From contig NC_079888.1 of NCBI RefSeq assembly GCF_029227915.1, positions 24,408,001 to 24,472,000 on the forward strand: DNA of 64,000 bases, given 5' to 3'. The stretch is from Hydractinia symbiolongicarpus (taxonomy: Eukaryota > Cnidaria > Hydrozoa > Anthoathecata > Hydractiniidae). This document shows, in pieces, positions 24,736 through 37,480 of this stretch. How positions within the stretch are numbered: the stretch's first letter is position 1; every line of letters starts with the position of its first letter. The notes beneath the pieces are model-generated. The model did no database searches and was not told the DNA's origin. It saw only the letters and a list, made by a program, of their open reading frames with translations. The position numbers were made by a program, and so were the translations under genes.

Positions 24736-27463
24736 CTGCCTTTATTCAGCGTCTCATCAAAAATGAAAACATTTTTGAAAACTAAAAGTCTCATGCGTTT
24801 TAGTGGTGAAAAAATAATTTAAAAAATCGTTCGGGAAATGAGTTTACTCCGTGGGTACTTTCTTTGTATACTTTTGACTATACGGGCCAAGCCGGGATTT
24901 ACGGGAATTCGCGGGTTTTCGTTTGCCGGCGATTAAACTTCTTTTATTCATCGTCTCATCAAAAATGAAAACATTTTTAAAAACTACAAGTCTCATGCGT
25001 TTTAGTGGTGAAAAAGTAATTTAAAAAATCGTTCGGGAAATGAGTTTACTTCCTGGGTACTTTCTTTGTATACTTTTGACTATACGGGCCAAGCCCGGGA
25101 TTTACGGGAAATCGCAGTTTTTCGTTTGCCGGCGATTAAACTTATTTTATTCAGCGTCTCATCAAAAATGAAAACATTTTTGAAAATTACAAGTCTCATG
25201 CGTTTTAGTGGTGAAAAAATAATTTAAAAAATCGTTCGGGAAATGAGTTTACTCCCTGGGTACTTTCTTTGTATACTTTTGACTATACGGGACAAGCCGA
25301 GATTTACGGGAAATCGCGGGTTTTCGTTTGCCGGCGATTAAACTTCTTTTATTCAGCGTCTCATCAAAAATGAAAACATTTTTAAAAACTACAAGTCTCA
25401 TGCGTTTTAGTGGTGAAAAAGTAATTTAAAAAATCGTTCGGGAAATGAGTTTACTTCCTGGGTACTTTCTTTGTATACTTTTGACTATACGGGCCAAGCC
25501 CGGGATTTACGGGAAATCGCGGGTTTTCGTTTGCCGGCGATTAATCTTCTTTTATTCAGCGTCTCATCAAAAATGAAAACATTTTTGAAAACTACAAGTC
25601 TCATGCGTTTTAGTGGTGAAAAATTAATTTAAAAAATCGTTCGGGAAATGAGTTTACTCCCTGGGTACTTTCTTTGTATACTTTTGACTATACGGGCCGA
25701 GTCCGGGATTTACGGGAAATCGCGGATTTTCGTTTGCCGGCGATTAAACTTCTTTTATTCAGCGTCCCATCAAATATGAAAATATTTTTGAAAACTACAA
25801 GTCTCATGCGTTTAGTGGTAAAAAAATAATATAAAAAATCGTTCGGGAAATGAGTTTACTCCCTGGGTACTTTTTTTGTATACTTTTGACTATACGGGCC
25901 AAGCCCGGGATTTACGGGAAATCGCGGGTTTTCGTTTGCCGGCGATTAAACTTCTTTTATTCAGCGTCCCATCAAATATGAAAATATTTTTGAAAACTAC
26001 AAGTCTCATGCGTTTAGTGGTAAAAAAATAATATAAAAAATCGTTCGGGAAATGAGTTTACTCCCTGGGTACTTTCTTTGTAAACTTTTGACTATACGGG
26101 CCAAGCCCGGGATTTACGGGAAATCGCGGGTTTTCGTTTGCCGGCGATTAAACTGCTTTTATTCAGCGTCTCATCAAAAATGAAAACATTTTTAAAAACT
26201 ACAAGTCTTATGCGTTTTATTGGTGAAATAATAATTTAAAAAATCGTTCTGGAAATGCGTTTACTCCCTGGGTACTTTCTTTGTATACTTTTGACTATAC
26301 GGGCCGAGTCCGGGATTTAGGGAAATCGCAGGTTTTCGTTTGCCGGCGATTAAACTGCCTTTATTCAGCGTCTCATCAAAAATGAAAACATTTTTGAAAA
26401 CTAAAAGTCTCATGCGTTTTAGTGGTGAAAAAGTAATTTAAAAAATCGTTCGGGAAATGAGTTTACTTCCTGGGTACTTTCTTTGTATACTTTTGACTAT
26501 ACGGGCCAAGCCCGGGATTTACGGGAAATCGCAGTTTTTCGTTTGCCGGCGATTAAACTTATTTTATTCAGCGTCTCATCAAAAATGAAAACATTTTTGA
26601 AAACTACAAGTCTCATGCGTTTTAGTGGTGAAAAAATAATTTAAAAAATCGTTCGGGAAATGAGTTTACTCCCTGGGTACTTTCTTTGTATACTTTTGAC
26701 TATACGGGACAAGCCGAGATTTACGGGAAATCGCGGGTTTTCGTTTGCCGGCGATTAAACTTATTTTATTCAGCGTCTCATCAAAAATGAAAACATTTTT
26801 GAAAACTACAAGTCTCATGCGTTTTAGTGGTGAAAAAATAATTTAAAAAATCGTTCGGGAAATGAGTTTACTCCCTGGGTACTTTCTTTGTATACTTTTG
26901 ACTATACGGGACAAGCCGAGATTTACGGGAAATCGCGGGTTTTCGTTTGCCGGCGATTAAACTTCTTTTATTCAGCGTCTCATCAAAAATGAAAACATTT
27001 TTAAAAACTACAAGTCTCATGCGTTTTAGTGGTGAAAAAGTAATTTAAAAAATCGTTCGGGAAATGAGTTTACTTCCTGGGTACTTTCTTTGTATACTTT
27101 TGACTATACGGGCCAAGCTCGGGATTTACGGGAAATCGCGGGTTTTCGTTTGCCGGCGATTAATCTTCTTTTATTCAGCGTCTCATCAAAAATGAAAATA
27201 TTTTTGAAAACTACAAGTCTCATGCGTTTTAGTGGTGAAAAAATAATTTAAAAAATCGTTCGGGAAATGAGTTTACTCCCTGGGTACTTTCTTTGTATAC
27301 TTTTGACTATACGGGCCGAGTCCGGGATTTACGGGAAATCGCGGATTTTCGTTTGCCGGCGATTAAACTTCTTTTATTCAGCGTCCCATCAAATATGAAA
27401 ATATTTTTGAAAACTACAAGTCTCATGCGTTTAGTGGTAAAAAAATAATATAAAAAATCGTTC

Positions 27464-27665
27464 GGGAAATGAGTTTACTCCCTGGGTACTTTTTTTGTAT
27501 ACTTTTGACTATACGGGCCAAGCCCGGGATTTACGGGAAATCGCGGGTTTTCGTTTGCCGGCGATTAAACTTCTTTTATTCAGCGTCCCATCAAATATGA
27601 AAATATTTTTGAAAACTACAAGTCTCATGCGTTTAGTGGTAAAAAAATAATATAAAAAATCGTTC
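27464..27665 (+). repeat. CCC/TATG monomer subtype (202 bp, example)
   Basis: This subtype differs from the standard monomer by a linked set of changes: CGTCCCATC for CGTCTCATC, CAAATATGAAAATATTTTT for CAAAAATGAAAACATTTTT, GCGTTTAGTGG (one T fewer), GGTAAAAAAATAATATAAAA for GGTGAAAAAATAATTTAAAA. The set travels together in dozens of monomers, for example near 230, 2,050, 12,410, 23,130, 25,770, 34,270, 40,350, 46,620, 53,300, 59,380 and 62,420. That makes it an old, separately amplified lineage rather than scattered mutations. It is usually preceded by a monomer whose island ends CGCGGATTTT. Confidence 0.9.
27593..27608. other. Register-shifted dyad in the CCC/TATG subtype
   Basis: In this subtype the A/T dyad reads AAATAT-GAAA-ATATTT, a perfect 6-bp inverted repeat with a GAAA centre. 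Two substitutions relative to the standard monomer (A to T in the left arm, C to T at the start of the right arm) break the original 7-bp pairing and create this one shifted by one base. The dyad is therefore present in both lineages in different form. Function is unknown. Confidence 0.7.
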
Positions 27666-28249
27666 GGGAAATGAGTTTACTCCCTGGGTACTTTCTTTGT
27701 AAACTTTTGACTATACGGGCGAAGCCCGGGATTTACGGGAAATCGCGGGTTTTCGTTTGCCGGCGATTAAACTGCTTTTATTCAGCGTCTCATCAAAAAT
27801 GAAAACATTTTTAAAAACTACAAGTCTTATGCGTTTTAGTGGTGAAATAATAATTTAAAAAATCGTTCTGGAAATGCGTTTACTCCCTGGGTACTTTCTT
27901 TGTATACTTTTGACTATACGGGCCGAGTCCGGGATTTAGGGAAATCGCAGGTTTTCGTTTGCCGGCGATTAAACTGCCTTTATTCAGCGTCTACTCAAAA
28001 ATGAAAACATTTTTGAAAACTAAAAGTCTCATGCGTTTTAGTGGTGAAAAAATAATTTAAAAAATCGTTCGGGAAATGAGTTTACTCCGTGGGTACTTTC
28101 TTTGTATACTTTTGACTATACGGGCCAAGCCGGGATTTACGGGAATTTGCGGGTTTTCGTTTGCCGGCGATTAAACTTCTTTTATTCATCGTCTCATCAA
28201 AAATGAAAACATTTTTAAAAACTACAAGTCTCATGCGTTTTAGTGGTGA

Positions 28250-31200
28250 AAAAATAATTTAAAAAATCGTTCGGGAAATGAGTTTACTCCCTGGGTACTT
28301 TCTTTGTATACTTTTGACTATACGGGACAAGCCGAGATTTACGGGAAATCGCGGGTTTTCGTTTGCCGGCGATTAAACTTCTTTTATTCAGCGTCTCATC
28401 AAAAATGAAAACATTTTTAAAAACTACAAGTCTCATGCGTTTTAGTGGTGAAAAAGTAATTTAAAAAATCGTTCGGGAAATGAGTTTACTTCCTGGGTAC
28501 TTTCTTTGTATACTTTTGACTATACGGGCCAAGCTCGGGATTTACGGGAAATCGCGGGTTTTCGTTTGCCGGCGATTAATCTTCTTTTATTCAGCGTCTC
28601 ATCAAAAATGAAAATATTTTTGAAAACTACAAGTCTCATGCGTTTTAGTGGTGAAAAAATAATTTAAAAAATCGTTCGGGAAATGAGTTTACTCCCTGGG
28701 TACTTTCTTTGTATACTTTTGACTATACGGGCCGAGTCCGGGATTTACGGGAAATCGCGGATTTTCGTTTGCCGGCGATTAAACTTCTTTTATTCAGCGT
28801 CCCATCAAATATGAAAATATTTTTGAAAACTACAAGTCTCATGCGTTTAGTGGTAAAAAAATAATATAAAAAATCGTTCGGGAAATGAGTTTACTCCCTG
28901 GGTACTTTTTTTGTATACTTTTGACTATACGGGCCAAGCCCGGGATTTACGGGAAATCGCGGGTTTTCGTTTGCCGGCGATTAAACTTCTTTTATTCAGC
29001 GTCCCATCAAATATGAAAATATTTTTGAAAACTACAAGTCTCATGCGTTTAGTGGTAAAAAAATAATATAAAAAATCGTTCGGGAAATGAGTTTACTCCC
29101 TGGGTACTTTCTTTGTAAACTTTTGACTATACGGGCGAAGCCCGGGATTTACGGGAAATCGCGGGTTTTCGTTTGCCGGCGATTAAACTGCTTTTATTCA
29201 GCGTCTCATCAAAAATGAAAACATTTTTAAAAACTACAAGTCTTATGCGTTTTAGTGGTGAAATAATAATTTAAAAAATCGTTCTGGAAATGCGTTTACT
29301 CCCTGGGTACTTTCTTTGTATACTTTTGACTATACGGGCCGAGTCCGGGATTTAGGGAAATCGCAGGTTTTCGTTTGCCGGCGATTAAACTGCCTTTATT
29401 CAGCGTCTACTCAAAAATGAAAACATTTTTGAAAACTAAAAGTCTCATGCGTTTTAGTGGTGAAAAAATAATTTAAAAAATCGTTCGGGAAATGAGTTTA
29501 CTCCGTGGGTACTTTCTTTGTATACTTTTGACTATACGGGCCAAGCCGGGATTTACGGGAATTTGCGGGTTTTCGTTTGCCGGCGATTAAACTTCTTTTA
29601 TTCATCGTCTCATCAAAAATGAAAACATTTTTAAAAACTACAAGTCTCATGCGTTTTAGTGGTGAAAAAGTAATTTAAGAAATCGTTTGGGAAATTGGTT
29701 TACTTCCTGGGTACTTTCTTTGTATACTTTTGACTATACGGGCCAAGCCCGGGATTTACGGGAAATCGCAGTTTTTCGTTTGCCGGCGATTAAACTTATT
29801 TTATTCAGCGTCTCATCAAAAATAAAAACATTTTTAAAAACTACAAGTCTCATGCGTTTTAGTGGTGAAAAAATAATTTAAAAAATCGTTCGGGAAATGA
29901 GTTTACTCCCTGGGTACTTTCTTTGTATACTTTTGACTATACGGGACAAGCCGAGATTTACGGGAAATCGCGGGTTTTCGTTTGCCGGCGATTAAACTTC
30001 TTTTATTCAGCGTCTCATCAAAAATGAAAACATTTTTAAAAACTACAAGTCTCATGCGTTTTAGTGGTGAAAAAGTAATTTAAAAAATCGTTCGGGAAAT
30101 GAGTTTACTTCCTGGGTACTTTCTTTGTATACTTTTGACTATACGGGCCAAGCCCGGGATTTACGGGAAATCGCGGGTTTTCGTTTGCCGGCAATTAATC
30201 TTCTTTTATTCAGCGTCTCATCAAAAATGAAAACATTTTTGAAAACTTCAAGTCTCATGCGTTTTAGTGGTGAAAAAATAATTTAAAAAATCGTTCGGGA
30301 AATGAGTTTACTGCCTGGGTACTTTCTTTGTATACTTTTGACTATACGGGCCGAGTCTGGGATTTACGGGAAATCGCGGATTTTCGTTTGCCGGCGATTA
30401 AACTTCTTTTATTCAGCGTCCCATCAAATATGAAAATATTTTTGAAAACTACAAGTCTCATGCGTTTAGTGGTAAAAAAATAATATAAAAAATCGTTCGG
30501 GAAATGAGTTTACTCACTGGGTACTTTTTTTGTATACTTTTGACTATACGGGCCAAGCCCGGGATTTACGGGAAATCGCGGGTTTTCGTTTGCCGGCGAT
30601 TAAACTTCTTTTATTCAGCGTCTCATCAAAAATGAAAACATTCTTGAAAACTACAAGTCTCATGCGTTTTAGTGGTGAAATAATAATTTAAAAAATCGTT
30701 TGGGAAATGAGTTTACTCCCTGGCTACTTTCTTTGTATACTTTTGACTATACGGGCCGAGTCCAGGATTTACGGGAAATCGCAGGTTTTCGTTTGCCGGC
30801 GATTAAACTTCTTTTATTCAGCGTCTCATCAAAAATGAAAACATTTTTAAAAACTACAAGTCTCATGCGTTTTAGTGGTGAAAAAATAATTTAAAAAATC
30901 GTTCTGGAAATGGGTTTACTCACAGGGTACTTTCTTTGTATACATTCGACTATACGTGCCAAGCCCGGGATTTACGGGAAATCGCGGGTTTTCGTTTGCC
31001 GGCGATTTAACTTCTTTCATCCAGCGTCTCATGAAAAATGAAAACATTTTTGAAAACTACAAGTCTCATGCGTTTTAGTGGTGAAAAAATAATTTAAAAA
31101 ATCGTTCTGGAAATGAGTTTACTCCCTGGGTACTTTCTTTGTATACTTTTGACTATACGGGCCGAGTCCGGGATTTCCGGGAAATCGCAGGTTTTCGTTT

Positions 31201-32605
31201 GCCGACGATTAAACTGCTTTTATTCAGCGTCTCATCAAAAATGAAAACATTCTTGAAAACTACAAGTCTTATGCGTTTTAGTGGTGAAAAAATAATTTAA
31301 AAAATCGTTCTGGAAATGAGTTTACTCCCTGGGTACTTTCTTTGTATACATTCGACTATACGTGCCAAGCCCGGGATTTTCGGAAAATCGCGGGTTTTCG
31401 TTTGCCGGCGATTAAACTGCTTTTATTCAGCGTCTCATGAAAAATGAAAACATTCTTGAAAACTACAAGTCTCATGCGTTTTAGTGGTGAAATAATAATT
31501 TAAAAAATCGTTTGGGAAATGAGTTTACTCCCTGGGTACTTTCTTTCTATGCTTTTGACTATACGAGCCGAGTGCAGGATTTTCGGGAAATCGCAGGTTT
31601 TCGTTTGCCGGCGATTAAACTTCTTTTATTCAGCGTCTCATCAAAAATGAAAACATTTTTAAAAACTGCAAGTCTCATGGGCTTTAGTGGTGAAATAATA
31701 ATTTAAAAAATCGTTTGGGAAATGAGTTTACTCCCTGGGTACTTTCTTTGTATACTTTGGACTATACGGGCCGAGTCCAGGATTTTCGGGAAATCGCAGG
31801 TTTTCGTTTGCCGGCGATTAAACTTCTTTTATTCAGCGTCTCATCAAAAATGAAAACATTTTTAAAAACTACAAGTCTTATGCGTTTTAGTGGTGAAAAA
31901 ATAATTTAAAAAATCGTTCGGGAAATGAGTTTACTCCGTGGGTACTTTCTTTGTATACTTTTGACTATACGGGCCAAGCCGGGATTTACGGGAAATCGCG
32001 GGTTTTCGTTTGCCGGCAATTAAACTTCTTTTATTCAGCGTCTCATCAAAAATGAAAACATTTTTAAAAACTACAAGTCTCATGCGTTTTAGTGGTGAAA
32101 AAGTAATTTAAAAAATCGTTCGGGAAATGAGTTTACTTCCTGGGTACTTTCTTTGTATACTTTTGACTATACGGGCCAAGCCCGGGATTTACGGGAAATC
32201 GCGGTTTTTTGTTTGCCGGCGATTAAACTTATTTTATTCAGCGTCTCATCAAAAATGAAAACATTTTTGAAAACTACAAGTCTCATGCGTTTTAGTGGTG
32301 AAAAAATAATTTAAAAAATCGTTCGGGAAATGAGTTTACTTCCTGGGTACTTTCTTTGTATACTTTTGACTATACGGGACAAGCCGGGATTTACGGGAAA
32401 TCGCGGGTTTTCGTTTGCCGGCGATTAAACTTCTTTTATTCAGCGTCTCATCAAAAATGAAAACATTTTTAAAAACTACAAGTCTCATGCGTTTTAGTGG
32501 TGAAAAAGTAATTTTAAAAATCGTTCGGGAAATGAGTTTACTTCCTTGGTACTTTCTTTGTATACTTTTGACTATACGGGCCAAGCCCGGGATTTACGGG
32601 AAATC
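28250..32605 (+). repeat. Long duplicated block, upstream copy (4.36 kb)
   Basis: This block matches 35,339-40,099. The offset is 7,089 bp up to about 31,260 and 7,494 bp after it, so this copy lacks 405 bp (two monomers) present in the other at about 38,350-38,755. Shared rare variants include GGGAAATTGGTTTAC (29,691 and 36,780), CAAAAATAAAAAC, CTGGCTAC and CTTTCTATGC. The two-monomer segment is also present in the related orders at 16.5 kb and 43.6 kb, so a deletion here is likelier than an insertion there. Confidence 0.85.
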
Positions 32606-34016
32606 GCAGTTTTTCGTTTGCCGGCGATTAAACTTATTTTATTCAGCGTCTCATCAAAAATGAAAACATTTTTGAAAACTACAAGTCTCATGCGTTTTAG
32701 TGGTGAAAAAATAATTTAAAAAATTGTTCGGGAAATGAGTTTACTTCCTGGGTACTTTCTTTGTATACTTTTGACTATACGGGCCAAGCCCGGGATTTAC
32801 GGGAAATCGCAGTTTTTCGTTTGCCGGCGATTAAACTTATTTTATTCAGCGTCTCATCAAAAATGAAAACATTTTTGAAAACTACAAGTCTCATGCGTTT
32901 TAGTGGTGAAAAAATAATTTAAAAAATCGTTCGGGAAATGAGTTTACTCCCTGGGTACTTTCTTTGTATACTTTTGACTATACGGGACAAGCCGAGATTT
33001 ACGGGAAATCGCGGGTTTTCGTTTGCCGGCGATTAAACTTCTTTTATTCAGCGTCTCATCAAAAATGAAAACATTTTTAAAAACTACAAGTCTCATGCGT
33101 TTTAGTGGTGAAAAAGTAATTTAAAAAATCGTTCGGGAAATGAGTTTACTTCCTGGGTACTTTCTTTGTATACTTTTGACTATACGGGCCAAGCCCGGGA
33201 TTTACGGGAAATCGCGGGTTTTCGTTTGCCGGCGATTAAACTTCTTTTATTCAGCGTCTCATCAAAAATGAAAACATTTTTAAAAACTACAAGTCTCATG
33301 CGTTTTAGTGGTGAAAAAGTAATTTTAAAAATCGTTCGGGAAATGAGTTTACTTCCTTGGTACTTTCTTTGTATACTTTTGACTATACGGGCCAAGCCCG
33401 GGATTTACGGGAAATCGCAGTTTTTCGTTTGCCGGCGATTAAACTTATTTTATTCAGCGTCTCATCAAAAATGAAAACATTTTTGAAAACTACAAGTCTC
33501 ATGCGTTTTAGTGGTGAAAAAATAATTTAAAAAATCGTTCGGGAAATGAGTTTACTTCCTGGGTACTTTCTTTGTATACTTTTGACTATACGGGCCAAGC
33601 CCGGGATTTACGGGAAATCGCAGTTTTTCGTTTGCCGGCGATTAAACTTATTTTATTCAGCGTCTCATCAAAAATGAAAACATTTTTGAAAACTACAAGT
33701 CTCATGCGTTTTAGTGGTGAAAAAATAATTTAAAAAATCGTTCGGGAAATGAGTTTACTCCCTGGGTACTTTCTTTGTATACTTTTGACTATACGGGACA
33801 AGCCGAGATTTACGGGAAATCGCGGGTTTTCGTTTGCCGGCGATTAAACTTCTTTTATTCAGCGTCTCATCAAAAATGAAAACATTTTTAAAAAGTACAA
33901 GTCTCATGCGTTTTAGTGGTGAAAAAGTAATTTAAAAAATCGTTCGGGAAATGAGTTTACTTCCTGGGTACTTTCTTTGTATACTTTTGACTATACGGGC
34001 CAAGCCCGGGATTTAC
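32395..34016 (+). repeat. 811-bp four-monomer tandem duplication
   Basis: Two adjacent copies, about 32,395-33,205 and 33,206-34,016, share TAATTTTAAAAATCG (a one-base change that removes the usual stop), TTTACTTCCTTGGTAC (32,541 and 33,352), CGCAGTTTTTCG twice, and GGGACAAGCCGAG (32,984 and 33,795). Loss of the TAATTTAA stop explains the longer open frames of 82-102 codons here; they are not genes. Confidence 0.85.
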
Positions 34017-37000
34017 GGGAAATCGCGGGTTTTCGTTTGCCGGCGATTAATCTTCTTTTATTCAGCGTCTCATCAAAAATGAAAACATTTTTGAAAACTA
34101 CAAGTCTCATGCGTTTTAGTGGTGAAAAAATAATTTAAAAAATCGTTCGGGAAATGAGTTTACTCCCTGGGTACTTTCTTTGTATACTTTTGACTATACG
34201 GGCCGAGTCCGGGATTTACGGGAAATCTCGGATTTTCGTTTGCCGGCGATTAAACTTCTTTTATTCAGCGTCCCATCAAATATGAAAATATTTTTGAAAA
34301 CTACAAGTCTCATGCGTTTAGTGGTAAAAAAATAATATAAAAAATCGTTCGGGAAATGAGTTTACTCCCTGGGTACTTTTTTTGTATACTTTTGACTATA
34401 CGGGCCAAGCCCGGGATTTACGGGAAATCGCGGGTTTTCGTTTGCCGGCGATTAAACTTCTTTTATTCAGCGTCCCATCAAATATGAAAATATTTTTGAA
34501 AACTACAAGTCTCATGCGTTTAGTGGTAAAAAAATAATATAAAAAATCGTTCGGGAAATGAGTTTACTCCCTGGGTACTTTCTTTGTAAACTTTTGACTA
34601 TACGGGCCAAGCCCGGGATTTACGGAAATCGCGGGTTTTCGTTTGCCGGCGATTAAACTGCTTTTATTCAGCGTCTCATCAAAAATGAAAACATTTTTAA
34701 AAACTACAAGTCTTATGCGTTTTAGTGGTGAAATAATAATTTAAAAAATCGTTGTGGAAATGCGTTTACTCCCTGGGTACTTTCTTTGTATACTTTTGAC
34801 TATACGGGCCGAGTCCGGGATTTAGGGAAATCGCAGGTTTTCGTTTGCCGGCGATTAAACTGCCTTTATTCAGCGTCTCATCAAAAATGAAAACATTTTT
34901 GAAAACTAAAAGTCTCATGCGTTTTAGTGGTGAAAAAATAATTTAAAAAATCGTTCGGGAAATGAGTTTACTCCGTGGGTACTTTCTTTGTATACTTTTG
35001 ACTATACGGGCCAAGCCGGGATTTACGGGAATTCGCGGGTTTTCGTTTGCCGGCGATTAAACTTCTTTTATTCATCGTCTCATCAAAAATGAAAACATTT
35101 TTAAAAACTACAAGTCTCATGCGTTTTAGTGGTGAAAAAGTAATTTAAAAAATCGTTCGGGAAATGAGTTTACTTCCTGGGTACTTTCTTTGTATACTTT
35201 TGACTATACGGGCCAAGCCCGGGATTTACGGGAAATCGCAGTTTTTCGTTTGCCGGCGATTAAACTTATTTTATTCAGCGTCTCATCAAAAATGAAAACA
35301 TTTTTGAAAACTACAAGTCTCATGCGTTTTAGTGGTGAAAAAATAATTTAAAAAATCGTTCGGGAAATGAGTTTACTCCCTGGGTACTTTCTTTGTATAC
35401 TTTTGACTATACGGGACAAGCCGAGATTTACGGGAAATCGCGGGTTTTCGTTTGCCGGCGATTAAACTTCTTTTATTCAGCGTCTCATCAAAAATGAAAA
35501 CATTTTTAAAAACTACAAGTCTCATGCGTTTTAGTGGTGAAAAAGTAATTTAAAAAATCGTTCGGGAAATGAGTTTACTTCCTGGGTACTTTCTTTGTAT
35601 ACTTTTGACTATACGGGCCAAGCCCGGGATTTACGGGAAATCGCGGGTCTTCGTTTGCCGGCGATTAATCTTCTTTTATTCAGCGTCTCATCAAAAATGA
35701 AAACATTTTTGAAAACTACAAGTCTCATGCGTTTTAGTGGTGAAAAAATAATTTAAAAAATCGTTCGGGAAATGAGTTTACTCCCTGGGTACTTTCTTTG
35801 TATACTTTTGACTATACGGGCCGAGTCCGGGATTTACGGGAAATCGCGGATTTTCGTTTGCCGGCGATTAAACTTCTTTTATTCAGCGTCCCATCAAATA
35901 TGAAAATATTTTTGAAAACTACAAGTCTCATGCGTTTAGTGGTAAAAAAATAATATAAAAAATCGTTCGGGAAATGAGTTTACTCCCTGGGTACTTTTTT
36001 TGTATACTTTTGACTATACGGGCCAAGCCCGGGATTTACGGGAAATCGCGGGTTTTCGTTTGCCGGCGATTAAACTTCTTTTATTCAGCGTCCCATCAAA
36101 TATGAAAATATTTTTGAAAACTACAAGTCTCATGCGTTTAGTGGTAAAAAAATAATATAAAAAATCGTTCGGGAAATGAGTTTACTCCCTGGGTACTTTC
36201 TTTGTAAACTTTTGACTATACGGGCGAAGCCCGGGATTTACGGGAAATCGCGGGTTTTCGTTTGCCGGCGATTAAACTGCTTTTATTCAGCGTCTCATCA
36301 AAAATGAAAACATTTTTAAAAACTACAAGTCTTATGCGTTTTAGTGGTGAAATAATAATTTAAAAAATCGTTCTGGAAATGCGTTTACTCCCTGGGTACT
36401 TTCTTTGTATACTTTTGACTATACGGGCCGAGTCCGGGATTTAGGGAAATCGCAGGTTTTCGTTTGCCGGCGATTAAACTGCCTTTATTCAGCGTCTACT
36501 CAAAAATGAAAACATTTTTGAAAACTAAAAGTCTCATGCGTTTTAGTGGTGAAAAAATAATTTAAAAAATCGTTCGGGAAATGAGTTTACTCCGTGGGTA
36601 CTTTCTTTGTATACTTTTGACTATACGGGCCAAGCCGGGATTTACGGGAATTCGCGGGTTTTCGTTTGCCGGCGATTAAACTTCTTTTATTCATCGTCTC
36701 ATCAAAAATGAAAACATTTTTAAAAACTACAAGTCTCATGCGTTTTAGTGGTGAAAAAGTAATTTAAAAAATCGTTCGGGAAATTGGTTTACTTCCTGGG
36801 TACTTTCTTTGTATACTTTTGACTATACGGGCCAAGCCCGGGATTTACGGGAAATCGCAGTTTTTCGTTTGCCGGCGATTAAACTTATTTTATTCAGCGT
36901 CTCATCAAAAATAAAAACATTTTTGAAAACTACAAGTCTCATGCGTTTTAGTGGTGAAAAAATAATTCAAAAAATCGTTCGGGAAATGAGTTTACTCCCT

Positions 37001-37480
37001 GGGTACTTTCTTTGTATACTTTTGACTATACGGGACAAGCCGAGATTTACGGGAAATCGCGGGTTTTCGTTTGCCGGCGATTAAACTTCTTTTATTCAGC
37101 GTCTCATCAAAAATGAAAACATTTTTAAAAACTACAAGTCTCATGCGTTTTAGTGGTGAAAAAGTAATTTAAAAAATCGTTCGGGAAATGAGTTTACTTC
37201 CTGGGTACTTTCTTTGTATACTTTTGACTATACGGGCCAAGCCCGGGATTTACGGGAAATCGCGAGTTTTCGTTTGCCGGCAATTAATCTTCTTTTATTC
37301 AGCGTCTCATCAAAAATGAAAACATTTTTGAAAACTACAAGTCTCATGCGTTTTAGTGGTGAAAAAATAATTTAAAAAATCGTTCGGGAAATGAGTTTAC
37401 TCCCTGGGTACTTTCTTTGTATACTTTTGACTATACGGGCCGAGTCCGGGATTTACGGGAAATCGCGGATTTTCGTTTGC
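33720..37480 (+). repeat. Eight-monomer HOR (1,619 bp), right block
   Basis: GGGACAAGCCGAG lies at 33,795, 35,413 and 37,032, spacings of 1,618 and 1,619 bp. Each unit runs through TTTACTTCCTGGG, GATTAATCTTC, CGCGGATTTTCG, two CCC/TATG monomers (one with GGTACTTTTTTTG), TTTGTAAAC, GGAAATGCG/TTTAGGG, AACTAAAAGTC and TCCGTGGG with GGGAATTCGCGGG. A small difference is GTCTCATCAAA in one unit versus GTCTACTCAAA in the next. Confidence 0.85.

Larger units (their letters stand above)
24736..29664 (+). repeat. Seven/eight-monomer HOR family (1,416 / 1,619 bp), left block
   Basis: The marker GGGACAAGCCGAG occurs at 25,289, 26,706, 26,908, 28,324 and 29,943. Adjacent spacings are 1,417, 202, 1,416 and 1,619 bp: a seven- and an eight-monomer form plus one single-monomer duplication at 26.7-26.9 kb. 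The clearest tandem pair is about 26,812-28,227 and 28,228-29,643, exactly 1,416 bp apart, sharing GTCTACTCAAAAATG (27,991 and 29,407), CCAAGCTCGGG (27,113 and 28,529), GGGCGAAGCCC and GGGAATTTGCGGG. Confidence 0.85.

Noticed and set aside
33166-33474. 102-codon open frame
   Set aside because: It results from TAATTTTAAAAATC replacing the normal stop context; the product is just two satellite phases joined. No domain or start context supports it.
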